64,000 bases of DNA from Daedaleopsis sinensis (Eukaryota > Basidiomycota > Agaricomycetes > Polyporales > Polyporaceae): contig CM066303.1 of the NCBI GenBank assembly GCA_033807695.1, positions 2,480,001-2,544,000 on the forward strand, written 5' to 3'. The notes under the pieces are model-generated. The model saw only the letters and a list, made by a program, of their open reading frames with translations, was not told where the DNA came from and did no database searches. Every line of letters begins with the position of its first letter. Positions within the stretch are counted from its first letter, which is position 1. Of this stretch, positions 34,389 to 48,287 are shown piece after piece. Position numbers and translations under genes: made by a program.

Positions 34389-37300
34389 ACTCTCAGCGGA
34401 CGTTCGTCGTTCGCGATCGGACCAGCGCCCGGACCCGGACCTCACGACTGCATCGTGCAGAACGACGACGCGAAGCAAAGGCAAAGGCAGCGAAACAAGG
34501 ACAAGGACAAGGAAGCAAGGAAGCAAGGACTGCTCAGAACGCACTGGCAGAAACAGAACTCCCCAGAATAACTTGAAGACCCGGATGGCCGCGTTGCACC
34601 GTGACTCTGCTCCCGAACCCGTATCATATCATATCTACGCTCGTATCCGCATCCGCATCCACATCCGCATCCGCATCCACACCCCCACCCACACCCACAC
34701 CCCCACACGAACCAGAACCAGAACCAGAACCCAGCCCGAACTTGCGCCCGAAACGCGATCCAACGTGAAGCTTGAGCTTGAAGCTCAGAGTCGACGTCAG
34801 AAGCGTGCATCGTGCATCGTGCATCGTGAAGCTTGCAGCTTGCAGCCCGAACCGGACGGCGCGCATCCGAGTCCCGGGGCGAGGGCCGGGCCTCCGTCGT
34901 CCCGTCGTCCTTGTCCTTCGCAGCCCACTCAGGCTGGCATACGCGCGGGCGCGCTCGCATTCGTCCGCGAAGCGCACTTCGCACTAGTACTTATCTACGT
35001 ATACAGGTCCCGAGCCCGAGCCCGAGCCCTGGCGGACGACGGGAGAAACTGCATTTACTTTACTTCACTTATGGCGTCTTCCGCGACGTCGACAGCAAAA
35101 CATGCGAGCACGCAGAGTCGGGCGCGGGCGTGCACATGTAAGTACATGTAGTAGTACAGATGATGCAACTTGAACACGCGGGGTCACGGTGCGGCGATAA
35201 TCATGTGCATGTGCGGCGGACTCGAGTCTCGGAGGCACCCGAGGCACCCGAGGCGCGCGCTCGATCGCTCGGTGGTTCTTGCGTTCTTCAAGCTTGCGTT
35301 CTTGCGTTCTCCGTCACCGTGGCTTGCGCTTGCGACTGAAGTCGGTTCTTCGTTCGCGCAAGGAACGCGCGGGTCGCCGCCGCCGCCGCCACCACTTGGA
35401 CATGTGCACATGCACATGCACATGCACATGCACGAGGCCTGCCTCAGGCTGCCAGTGAGTCAGAGGGGTCGATGCGGCATGCCTGGAGGGTTGGAGCGGC
35501 GAAGCTTAGCAGACGCGCACGTATACGTATACGGGGAGCGTGTTCAAGTGGGTGCGTGCTTCTGGTATTGGAATTCGCCTTCGGGTTCTGTATCGACATC
35601 ATTGATATCGCTCTGAGTCTCTCAGCCACGCTCGACGCTCGACACTCATCGGACTCGGACTCGGGGGGCGCCGGCAGCCCTGCTCCATTCAGAATCAAAA
35701 GTGGCCACCGTGAGTACTGAGTCCGTGACTGGCACGGATCTCTGCGTGCACGGTCATGTCCGTCGCCACCCGTTCGTTCGAACGCCGACGTTCAAGTTCG
35801 AGCTTCACATGCACTGTGCGTGACACCGAAGCCTCCGAGTGCTCCTCCGCGTCTGCGTCTGCGCCCGCATTGTCTCCGCTGCCGCTTCCGTTCCCGAGGG
35901 CTCAAGAACTTAGAAGCCCCCAGCCTGGGATCGGAGAGCCCGGGCGCGCGGGTCGTCGCACGTAGCTTACCGCGCGCCATGCATCCTGCAATGTGCATCA
36001 TGATACATACTCAAGACTCAGACGCAAGACTCAGGGCCATGGCCCGTCTTCCGATCGATGCGACGATCTCCACATCCACATCCTGATTCCTGATTCCTGA
36101 TCCCTGGCCCTGCCCGCTTTCAGCAGGCGACGTGCGATCTCTGCAGGGCCACGTCCGGGAATGGACTCGCACCCGCACCCGAGCCCGAACCTGACCGCTG
36201 GAGGTGTATACACGTAAGTAGGGCGCGGCAGACCCTTCTGTAACCTGTTTGTGTTTGGCGGAGGCTCCGACTCGGAGTCGCCTCGTCCGCCTATCCAGCC
36301 CTGAGTTACTTACCCACGTAACCTACAGCCTCAGGCTCAGGCTCAAGCCCGGACTCTTGTCGGACTTACCAGCACGCCCGTACCGTAAATGCCAAGCGCG
36401 TCGTGGGCATATCATTCTCGGACGTCGACGGCCCAATATCATCGTCAATTGCAAATGCGCCAACGACGTTCACGGTTCACGTACGCGCACGGTTCAATGT
36501 CAATGGTCAATGCCAATGACGAACGTAGATCACGCGGGATCGCGTTGGCGTCCGCCGCGCTTCTCAGCAGTTTCCCAGCCTTCTGGGGGCCCGGGGCGCA
36601 GCTGCAGGGTGCATCATGGCAATGCATGTTCGCGGACCTTTTTGGCGGGCGGCCTTCTGGCTTCTGGGGGCTTCTGCAGACTAAGACTGAGGGGGCCGGG
36701 TTCCTGGGTCGGCGTCCGAGTCGTCCTGGAGGCTGGCGGTCCTGACATTGTGAATCGATAAGTAAGGTATAAGTATGCATCGAAGGCGGCCGCGGCAGCG
36801 CGATTAATCGCGACGGAGCGCCAGGTTGCGCACAGTACTAGTGTTTCGACTCGTTCAACGCGCTCGGGCTTTCCGCGTGTTCTGCTGCTCCGGCCGTCTT
36901 TTCCCTTGTGCTGCTCTTCTTTCGGGGAGAGTATACTTACACTAGTGCTTATCGCAGCTAGGCCTCACACTAGTGTCCATGGCGCCCGACTCGGAGGCAT
37001 CCAGGTTCGTGAGTTTCGCAAATATAGATGCGCCTCGTCCTGATACATGATATACAGTTCGGATTCCCGGAGAACCTCGCCCCGATTGACTTGCCTTGCA
37101 AGGACTAGACAGCGCCGGGATGTGGAGACTTTGCTCTCTCCGAGTTCAATCTCCGGAGAACATGTATACTTATCCTACAAGTATGATACGCATGCGCGAC
37201 GGAAGGATAAGTACAGCTCCCGCTCCCACGTTCATATCGCGTTCATCCATCTCGCCCGCCGCGTTCCCTGGTAGCACGCCCGCGCCCGTTGCGGCCACCG

Positions 37301-40300
37301 CGTCTGCAGATCCCGGGTAGGCACAAGGCGACGCGGCGCGTTCTCCGGATCTGCGATCATGACGACACGATGATTCACCAGTGACCATTCATGATCACTG
37401 GCACCGTTGAGTCAATATCCGGTATCCGGTATTACTAGGCAAGTCGCCGTCCGCCCTGCACAGACCGGAGACAACTCCGTAAGTACTAGCATCATGATGG
37501 CTCGAGCCTCGTTTGGCTGAGGTTGCGTACACGGCGCTGATGTAGCGGGAGTGCAGCATGGCCCCATGCCGGCCTATTACTTGGGTGGCGGGGCAGGGCT
37601 CAGGATGTCCCGTCGTGGACTCGGACATCTCCTAGTAAGTACTTCTGATTCTCAGACGTCGACCGCATACCACTTTTCTCGACTGTACATCGTCATGTAC
37701 CTCCGTCGTCGCCGGTAGCATACGCGTGGCGCCCCTATACGCTTCAAGTTCTGACGATTGTATTGTCTAGTAGACAGATTCCAGGGATAACCGGTCAGGG
37801 CTGGCATGTTCTGCGCCCGCTTCGGCCGCCCCTCCGTATGGATCCCAGAAGAAACTCGGGGATAACCCATTAGCATGAGCGCATGCAGCTTTCTCAGCAC
37901 GTCCGCGTCAGGGAGCCTGCAGTAAGTACTAGTACGCTTCCACTTGGAAGTTGGAACTACTACTCAGGCTGTGCCGGCTCCCCGAGTCCGCGTCCCGACC
38001 AAACCGGCGTTGCGAAGAAGTAGCATAACTCACACTGCATGTTACAAGCTGATTCGATACTGTGGCGCATGCGTGGGCACCGCGATGTGCACACTGCGCA
38101 CTGCACCCTGCAGTATAGTCAGAGTTTGTTCTAGGAGTTGGGGTGGCGCGGCAGCTATGCGATATCCTCGACAGGCAATGGCATTTGTGGCCATGGCCAT
38201 GGGAGAGTGCTGTCCGAGTCGAGCCTGGGAGTGTCCGAGTCGAGCCTGGGAGCGTCCGAGTCTTCCACCGGGCTGAGACGCGTCTGCGCGCCCAGGCTGG
38301 CAGTGGCAGGGAGTGCTGGTGCTAGTGATGATCCATTCATCGACCCTCGCCAGAGATGTCAACGCATGCGCAGGGCGACATGGGCATGAGGCGCGAGGCG
38401 AGGCGACACGCTGGCCGGACAAAGCAGCACGCATCGGGTAACGAGTCGAACCGACCGAGATCCTCAGGCTGCTCGCTCGACAGGCATGTCATGCATGTAC
38501 ACGTCGATGCTGAGTTCGGTGTTGCAAGCGTCCGCATTCCAGGGCCCGCCCGCTCCAACGGGTCCGTCCCAGCTCGATCCGGTACGCAATATCGCCTTTG
38601 CGGGCGAGAAGATAGAAGTCGAAGTCCAAAGCCCCCCTGGACCCTTGCCCTCCCTCGCCCCGCGTGGTCCGAGTCGCTCGCGGATCGGCGCTACGTCCAT
38701 GTCCAACTTGCGGCGGTCGTCTGCAGGCTGTACAGCTCACCCGCACGATCCCGGAAGGATGGTGTCAGAGCGGGGGAGACGCGGCAGCTGCACTGGCAGC
38801 GCTGAACGTGCACACGAACGTTGAGCTTGGCTGACCGTTTGCACCCGCTCAAGCCATGGGGGTGTGCGTCTGTCTGTGCCAGCCGCGGCCCGGTGGGAGC
38901 GCGTTCGATAGGAGAGGCTCAGGCTGGTCGGAGGGTCGGAGGTGGGGTGCGACTTCGCTCGGCTTGGATAGGATTCTTCGGTGCCTGCCTATCGACTAGA
39001 GCTGGAGTGTCTTGCCGGTGCGATGTTAAGAATACGCGCTCTGGCACCAATCGATGTCACAGTGGGTACCGAAGCACGTCCTATGTTTGTCCTGGAAACT
39101 TACTATGAAAGTGGGAAGCGCAGCCTGCGAATAAGTTCGAGCGCACTCACATTCAAGTTGTGGACCTGGCCCGCGGCATTCGACAGCATACGCCTAGTCT
39201 TTCAGGCCTGTTTCACCGGGATTCTCTGTCACTGATGCCAGGTCGGGGAGCAGCTCGAGATCAGTATCTACTAATTCAGATAGTCTTTAGTCAAGTTGTA
39301 TAACTCACAAGCCATGGTCCTGGCAGGGTGCCTCATATAAACCAAATTATCGTCTTAGCAGCCCCTGCCACGCCTTCGGTTACTGCAGAGAACATCTTCT
39401 GCAGCCAGAGTTGCTTGGCAGACTCGTCGCGGGTGATAGTTAGTACGCCTCTTTTTAGTTGTAGTGGTACAAGTGGAACGTTCAACGGGCGCCTCGATCC
39501 AAACTTGGACTTTGCCAGCGTGGCACAGCCCCCAGGCTCATCTTGACCATCAACCACCACGAGACTGCGAATTGCATTATTGCATTGCTTCACTTGTGTA
39601 CCTGCGCTGCGCTGCGCTCGGGATATCGCAAGCTCAGCATGGCGGTAGTGCAGTATTGGACTCCAGACCCCACTGTGCCAACTAGCCCGGGCCGCTTAGA
39701 ACACGGCAAAAAGAAGACTGTTTCGAGGGTGTAGGTGAGTACCCACCTTCGGCCGTACGCGTACATCCTTATCGATAGCATCGCCCGGTATCGCGCAGTG
39801 TCGATGGCGATGTCGATGTTTTTGTCGACGGTCGTGTGGGCATATGCACGTCCGCGGGCCGGATCCATCTGCCCGACGCCCAAATCTCGAAGGCCAAATA
39901 TCGGAGCTGAGCGGTGGACAAAACTTCATTCCAGCGAGAAGCTGCTGCCAGTGTTACTGCAGAACTCGGCTCGGCCTCCGACGTCGCCAGCTGGCGCTGA
40001 TCCCGGGCCCGGGGTTTTCAGCAGGAGGGGCGCAGCGTTGCCAGGGGCTTTCGCACTATGCATATGCTCCCATGCACCGTCGCGATGCATCTCGGGTCGC
40101 TGGGAAGTTACGCACTTAAAGCAGGTGGGCGGTGACATGGACAGGTGCTTCAAGTTCTTGGGCGGACGATCGCAGCTTGTGTCCGGCGTTCTTCTGTGCT
40201 GACGACCTGGTTGCTTTATCTTTGTTCGCAGGGTCCATGGCGCACGGGAATATCCCTCCCCAGGCCCATATGCATGCGGTGGGTATGTGGCCACGCTGCC

Positions 40301-43300
40301 TAATACCTGCTAACGTCCATCACTCGAACGACATCTAGTGCTCACGCGATTCTGATCCCAGAGACACTGACAGCCCATCATGTATGTATCATGCATCGTG
40401 TTCTGAACAGTTGATACCCCCTGCTGAGCATCGTCATACCTCCGTTATGGCCGGGTCGCCCCTGCAGCTCGACGTATACGTACTCCGCCATCTCAACAGG
40501 CGGTGATTTGCGCGGGGGTGCTGCAGGCATATGCGCTCCGGAGCTTCTCCCGATGGCCCCGTCGTGCCGGGTGAGCCCTCCATGCATGTGTATGCGCGCA
40601 TTCATAGCAGACGCGACGTTAACGATGGGCGACATAGGCTCAGAGCGGACGCGTCTGCAATATACATATGTCGTTCAGACAATGCCATGCCATGCCGTAA
40701 GTAGCACTGGTTCTATCTGGCATTATGAGGACACCCTGAGCTGACATGCGCAACGTTAACAGGAAACTGCACATCCCGTGACGGTTCGTCACCGGCGCAG
40801 CCCTGTGCGGCCTAGGAAGGCCACAATATCAATAACATAAGCATGCGCCGCCGCGGCGTGACTGCATCTACAGCTGCCAATCGCGCCTAGGACGGCCGCT
40901 GACACGGAAACGCGAATGCCTTGCGCTTGCGTATGCATTTTTGACAGCATCCAACGTCAACAGCCACAGCAACGGCGTGCGGACGGTGGGGAATTCCGTA
41001 ACCGACTCTGCGCCGGGGCGCCCACTGACACAGACGTTCATAATACTTACAGCATGCAGGCGCAGCACGGTGCTGGGGCCATCCTTCCAAGTTGCCGGCA
41101 CTCGCGAACGGTGCGCGCCCGGGCCACCCACGCTCGACGGTGTTCTATGTTCTGACATGAGATGACAGGTGCCAGCGTCCGACCGCATATGCATTCCTCC
41201 GTGACGCACTACGTAGACGTACTGCGTATACGTATACGCTCTCGCCAGCCCCTGCGGATACATCGAGAACTCGAGAGACCCTGAACGATCTCAACAGCGG
41301 CCGCTCGTTGGTCGTTGCCCGGAGTACGAGTTCAAGCGAAAGCGGCCCTTAGACTGCCGAACGTCCACGTCGGCGTCGACGTCACTGCACACGGCGAGCT
41401 TCGCGGAACACTCCTCGGCCTCGGCGGACTCCAGGGTCGGCCCTGCGATGGCCCGCGGGATGCGCTGGGCTTGACAAGAGCTGTCAGTACAGAGTCACGT
41501 CAACGAGTCTTCTGCCTTCAGCGCCAGTGCGTGTACCAATTACGTCGACTCTGGCGGCCACACTCAGGGTTTCTAGACATCCGTGTTCGGGTCCCCGCTA
41601 AGCATGCCGGTGCCTGAACGGACCGCACTACATATACTTAGATGCCGCTCGCATGGGATGACGACTCCCGCCGCCGACGTCGATGGTGTGCGGGGAAGTA
41701 GACGGATGCGGGGAACTTGGCCGGACCTAGACAGTCTTCTAGGCCGTGCGCGGAGCCGTGGGCTTCGTCTGGTCTGGATGCCGAGGGGCACACACTGTGC
41801 ATGCTGCCTAGAACCGGACCCTAGGCTATCCTTGGACCCCTGCAGGGGCTATCTTCGAAGTTCGGGTCGCCAATGTGAGCCGCGAGGCCGGTATGCACGC
41901 CTGCCGCATCGGTCAGTCCCAGAACTTTAGACTCTACGCCCGGAGATGCGCTGACAGCCATCAGTGGGAATGGAACTCAGAACCGCAACGCTAGGAGCTG
42001 GCAGTGGATACACGGCTTCTCCGGACGCCCCTCGACCCGTGCACAACTGTGCACCGTGGCATGCTGACAGTCGACGGTGGCTGTCGAGCGTCGCCGAAGC
42101 CCAGAAGCTTGCGAGTCGGCGACAGCTGAGCGCGAGCTGGGGACGCCCGCGGCCTGACGTGGACAGCATGACCGGCGAGTTCGGCATTTTGATTACTGCC
42201 GCTGCAGCTGTCTTTAATCGTGTGCAATGTGCAGCACATCGCGCCCTGCGTCCTTCCAGCCACATCTGCGCCGCGCAGGGTCCCACACGCCCTCCTGACG
42301 CGCATTCGGTGGCGTCCGGACAGCACTGAGTCGGCAAGTATAGCTATAGCTGGCGGCGACGCGGCATGGCGATCACCTGCCCGAAGCTTGTTCGACGTCG
42401 CACTCGGGCGTAGTCACGGTGGCTAGCCTCGCAAGGACAGCTCCCCTTGCGAGGCAGAGGTGCCAGTGCGCGGTGCACTGTGCGGCAGAGCGTGAGTACT
42501 GTCCGAGTCCCACAGCGCGCGCAGAATGCGAATGTCGCTGTCACGATACGCGGCGCGTGCGATGGGCTCTCACGAGGTGCGTGCATGCATACCACGCCCA
42601 ACCGCCACTGCTCGCAGATGGGTCCGGGGCTCGCACGACTCGTCGCGCACTTACGTCCTGCTGTACAGTGTACGCCGTGTGCGGGCTTCTGGGCACCGCG
42701 ACGATGCTGTGGGCGTCGGCGCAGGGTTTGAAATATTCACGTTCACGCTCTAGCACCTGCCACCGGGGTTAGAAGAGGACCTCTGAGTGCTCGATTACGA
42801 GCGAGGTACGTCCGTATGCGACGCCTTCTGTTTTCGATCGTGATTCAGCACGCGACTCAGGTTCCCTGTGCTGATATGCTCGTGCGATTGCCGTCCACAC
42901 AGTCCATCTCCGGCCGCCATGCGACGTCCGGCGTTCAAGCCCCCACGTTCAAGCCAACAATTGAGCAAGCAGATAATATCGTCGCGACGGATCTATCCAC
43001 CATCTTTCCCTCCGTGACACTGATCGTCTGTTGCATTCAGAACAGACATGTACACGTACGCACGCGATCGCGCGCGGGGCCTCCGAGATCGCTCGCAAGA
43101 AGCACGCTTGTCCGTCCACCCGCCACGCAACATGGACAGCGACATCGGTCGGGCTTCGAACTCAAACGAGCGTGCATCCGCCGGAGATGCGCACAGCAGG
43201 ACTGCCATGGACCGCAACGCCGGCATATGTCACTGTGCCATATGTGGGGGACCCTGACGAAGACGCTGCTGTAAGGAGGGTTAGACTCGGAATGTGCCAC

Positions 43301-45774
43301 TGCTGTAGTGCACGGCGCGCCTGATTGACGGTCGGCCACCTTTGTTGCGCTTACAACAGAAGTTGAATCAGATAACGCACGCCCTCGGACGCTGGGATGC
43401 GCGCACCATTCGCTGGGGACACGCACCCCGTTCCAGCGGTTCTGCAACCACCGAGGACTCGTACGGCCATGAACCGCAGCGCCGGCATATGTCATATGTG
43501 GGAACCCCTCTGGGACGAAGACGCCGCTGCTAGGATCCGGAGGGTTAGACTCGGAATGTGCCTAGGTGCGTAGCGCTGTGCCAGTGCCAGGGGGCGAAGT
43601 CGGTCGAAGTCGAAGGCGTGGACGACCGTCAATCACCGGGCGCGCCGTTCATTGATATTCACAGGCGCGAAGCTGATTCAGAGTACTGCTATCAAGTAAC
43701 GCGCGCCCTCGGACGCTGGGAAGCGGACACACGCGTCGGACTGCACGTCTCGGAGTCGGAGCGTCCGGAACCGCGTCAGGACTAAGTACCAAAGTATCAA
43801 GTGGGTGTTGGAGCTCTGATCGCACATCGTGCGCGGTCCGCTCATTGGGCTGCACGCATCTGCTTATAGAGTTAGATGAGCCTCGGACGGACGGGCGGAC
43901 GGACGAGTGACAAAGGTACGCATGCGTCACGGGTGCGGCAACGTCTGTCGTCTATCATCGGTTGACATCGATATCTGTTTCCCGACTAGATCCCTAGCCC
44001 TCAGATGACAGGAGACGTCAGACGTCAAAGCGTCAAGGTGGACGTGGACGTGGGCTGTACCCCGCACTATCCGAGCGCGAAACCAACCAGACTCCGACAG
44101 TTCTGCACCCGACTTCTCCTCCAATGATTCTCAACACCACAGATGCACGATGCGTGCTGCACTCTCCACCAGCCAGCGGCCGAGCGCCGCGACCGCGGCC
44201 GCACTAACGCAGCTGCAGGTAAGTATCATGCATTCGCGATATGCCGACGACCCTGACCCCTCTCCGATGTCTCAGCGCGCGCTCGCATATACCACTCGAC
44301 GTAGAGCGTTCAGTTTACCCCAGCGCTCCGGCGCCGCGATGCACCTCAACGCACATTGCATATTGCACGTCAAGTACCCCGGCACCCAAGCCAGTGCCCG
44401 TGATAGTCATTCGACGACACGGCTACGGTCACGGTACACCCTAGGTGGCCTGAATGTCTCTACAAGGCAAGGCATCTACAAGGATAGCCCCACGCTACCC
44501 TCCTCGCATACCCTGACCGTTGACGGCACCCTACAACCCCTTCCAGGCAGGATCCATACCGGGTGCTACTAGTATTGCCATCTCCGCGAGCCACGCTCGT
44601 GCGCTCGGTATTAGTACTGCAGCCTTCGCTGAACCTTCTCGCACCCGCGCGCCCGCTTCGTAATCTCGCGCTTGTCACCGAAGAGCGGGCTCCAAGTTCC
44701 GTGCTAGACGGTACCAGGGTACGTCGACTGTTTTTCTGCGTGGAATTTCGGACTATCAAGCCACATGCAGGGTCCCTGACTCGGCGGTTCTGCAACTTGA
44801 ACTTCTGTTCGCCTCGGGGCACCGCAGATTCCAGAGAAGCAGCGTGCTATATAGTCACAACGGTAGCGCTGGGGCGCCTCGAGCAACTTCGATATGCCAG
44901 CGGCTCAGGCTCAGGCTCGTGAAGTTCTGGAAAGGCTTGGAAAAATGAAAACAAAAGCACGGGTACTATCGTACAGGTGGAATGGCGCCTTCGAAGTGCG
45001 GATCTCGTCCAACGCCGGGTTGCGGTACGCGGTGGCCGGGCCCGCTTCGACTTCCAGCTTCCATGCATCACCGCACACCCTATCTCATGAGGCTTCGTGA
45101 TTGGGGGGCGCTGCCAGTGCCAGTACTAGCACCAGTGACCGCTGACGATGCATCCTCAGGCTGAGTTGATTTTTGGTGCCCCCTCGTCTCGAACGCGACC
45201 ATGACGCCCGAAAGTAGAGCTGTATTCGCAGCGTCCCTAGGTGTGTAACTCCAGTGCAAACGCATCGTTGATCAGGCGCGCTCACCGGACTACATAGAAG
45301 GACCCTGAGCTGGCGTCATCGCGGCTTCTCGGGCGAGCGTCATTCGTGACCGTTCGCACCGGCGTGCACTGTGTCACACTGTATTCAACTGCATTCATTG
45401 CTCTACAGCCTGAGACTACAGCGTCACAATAACAAGGTATGCAATACGCCAGGGCAGATCAAGCGGGTTGAGCGTTTCAGGGCTTCACCGTGTGTGCGTC
45501 GAGCATTTTCTAATATATGCATTCTCCAACTCGCGAGAGAGAGGGTGCTCCGACCTCCGGGACGTCGGACACGCGGCCGGGGCGACCCCGCGGCGTTAGG
45601 GGCAAGAGAGGTGTTAGAACAGGCATGCGGGTACGGTAATGCGAGCGAGAGAAGGATGTCCGCGTCCGTGCCCGTGCCACACCAGACAGATGGCGTCTGA
45701 CTCGGAGGGCTGTAGTTGTAACTTACCGCCGCGCCGCGTTCTGTCGGGTCCAGAAGGGTGAGAGTGACACGTGC

Positions 45775-45814
45775 AATGGGAATGGGAATGGGAATGGGAA
45801 TGGGAATGGGAATG
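45775..45814. repeat. GGGAAT hexamer microsatellite
   Basis: Six to seven tandem copies of GGGAAT. Confidence 0.95.
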
Positions 45815-48287
45815 AGACCGTGAATGGGGAGACGGTTACGGTACGCTCGCACACACACGAACACGCACACGCGCCAGTGGAGGATTGCCTCTCGGATGCG
45901 CTTCTCGTTCTGGGTCGAGCTTCGCCGTGCGTGTGATTGCAATCATTGCAATCGCGCTTACGCAGCTCTTGGATGGATAAGCTTGCTTAATGACGAGCGC
46001 GACGGCTCTCGGTCTAGTTCTGTGCAGCTGGGACAGCCGAGTCCTGCACTGGGAGTGGTTAATATTGCGGCGTGAGATCTCGCGTCTGAGAGGCGGGGCT
46101 GCCACTAGTTGCCAGTAGATATTGGACGCGGCGCTCACGCTCAGGGCCTCCGGGCATCATGCATCATGCAGGCTTAGAGTTCGTTCACGAGAAGACGCGA
46201 GTGAACAGACGGTGTAGAAAAAATGGAACGCAGGGGTTCGAATTCTGTGGCGCTGGAATTCCCTCGCGGCTTTTCACGGCCCTCAAGGCTCGGGGCCAAT
46301 ACGCATACACGTTCATGTCGGCCCGTGTATCGGTGCTATGACGCACATATGGCGTCCGTCGTGTCCCCTGGGCCTCAAACTGAGAATGGCCGCAACGCCG
46401 CACGGTGACTGTCGGTGGCCATGGGCAATTATAGAGCATGCGTAGACGTAGACGTTTGCATCTTTGTGGATGATTGTTAGATGGTAGATGTGGGTATATG
46501 ACCATTGACAGATATCCGCATAGCAACGGGTCGTACAATGGCCGGTGACTCCCTAAACTATTTTCGGGAGATGTCGCAGAGGCGTTTGCCACAGTACCCG
46601 TTGCTCGAGGGTTAGCTGCTCACCTACTGGGAGTGAGCGGCGGCGGCGTGGCATTCCCGCTTCTTCTGGAGGGGATCTGCAGCGGTTCTGTGAGGGCCCA
46701 CGAGGAGCCAGTGTGTCCAGGCATTGAGGCCGGTCGGATGTGTCACTTTGCCGACCACCAATATCAACGAGAGGACGCCAACATGCGAAATCTGACATAA
46801 CTTACGAGTGAGCCGGCCTGCAGCTGGTTTCGGTCGTATCACTTCGTGTGCCGTTGACGTTGGACGCTAAGGGTCTCCTGAGCCCCAAGCACCTCCTCTG
46901 TGATCGATGATCACGGGGAGCGTACGACTCCTTCTTCTTGACCCCGCTTCTATGATTGCGCACCTCCAGGGGATCTGTCGAACTGGGAGATGAACAGATA
47001 CGGCCGTAGTACTCGCACTGCGAGCGTACGGTGTCGTACCTGGAGGGCTGGAGGCGGACGGACCGCCCGACGCTGGCGAGCACTCTTCCATTGCTCAGAA
47101 GAGGGGCAGAGGGAACGTGCGGCGTGTGCTTGCACACCAAGTCCAGGCCTCCAGCATCAGGCTCAAGCTTTGGCAAGTCGCTCGCCGCTCGCCGCTTCCC
47201 TTCGCGCGATATTTGCGGCTCGCGTCTGGTCCTTCACGTAAGACACCTTCGCCTGCTTCTCTAGGAATCCGGGACGGGCACCGAAGGGGCGGGGCAAGGA
47301 TGCTGCCGGCTTCGTGATTCGCTGCAGTCCGTGGGCACTCACCTTGAGGGTTCTTCGAACGACCAGCTAGTCGAAGCATCTATCCCGTTATCGCTGGGGA
47401 GAGACCGACCAATCTCCATCCAGCAAGCAGACCGTCCAACCAGGTCGCAGGATCCCGCTGTGCCGCGCGCATGGGCGGAGAGGGCGAGTCGAGGCGCGTA
47501 AGTAGTCCGGCCTTCTCGCGCAACGCCGTGCGATGCGATACGTGCATCGTGGGTGCCGTCCAAGCTTTGGGTTTCTGCGCTTCAGTTCGATCTTGGAAAC
47601 CTATAGCATCGTGGAATTGCGTAGCGGTAACGCGCGTCAGAGGAATCCTAGGTATCGGTCGGCGAACGGCGCATAGCCAGCCAGGGTCCTGACAGACGGA
47701 TTGACATGCACGGATTGGTGTCGTACCTGCTGTCAGCGATGCGACACACTATTAGTATTCCAGGGTAAGCCTGTAGTTGACGGTTTCTCGCGGCTGCCAG
47801 TTCATGCTGCCGCTAACGGGCGAATTCCTGGATTGAACACTGCGATGACGCTGGTGAAGCGACTTGGCGATCGTCGGCTCGGACCATGGCTGCTAAAGTG
47901 ACCTTCTTCAATGCATGCATGAACTCACATTGGTCTACGATGTCACTTACTTGCTCTAGACAGCGCAGGTCCCATGAGGCGCGTATCCTTGAGGCCGATG
48001 CGCATGTCCAGTGAATCGCCTGTTTCGACAGCATCACATTCCTTTGATAAACAGACAGACCCCTTATCAGCCATGATACGGAGGCATGATGGCGTTTGCG
48101 ACGTCCAGCAATTCATGGAAGGTATATGTTCATGTGAAGAGCAACTGCCACGGTTGTGAGCTTTTAGCGTGCGGACAGGCATTCTGTTGACGCACCAGAT
48201 CTATTGTAACGCGTGCATCAAATACGTACTGTCATACAGATATTGCCGTCCGACATCGCGTGTCCGTGAGCCAGAACCACCCAGTCA

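Larger units (their letters stand above)
30087..48287. other. Gene-poor cryptically simple tract, right part
   Basis: No gene can be supported over about 18 kb. From 30.1 to 35 kb it is dominated by microsatellites. From 36 to 48 kb it is less repetitive but keeps the TGCCAGTG/CACTGGCA word (31145, 33838, 35450, 38791, 39946, 42461, 43579, 45112) and frequent GTAAGTA. Frames up to about 320 codons around 31.9-33.9 kb are repeat translations. A minus-strand frame at 47943-48182 ends at a good donor but has no partner exon I could find. Confidence 0.65.

Noticed and set aside
46215..46262. tRNA T-arm (GGTTCGAATTC)
   Set aside because: No A-box, D arm or acceptor pairing upstream; chance match.
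47943..48182. Minus-strand exon of 79 codons ending at a GTAAGT donor
   Set aside because: No acceptor-linked partner exon or known domain was found downstream; left as a possible remnant only.
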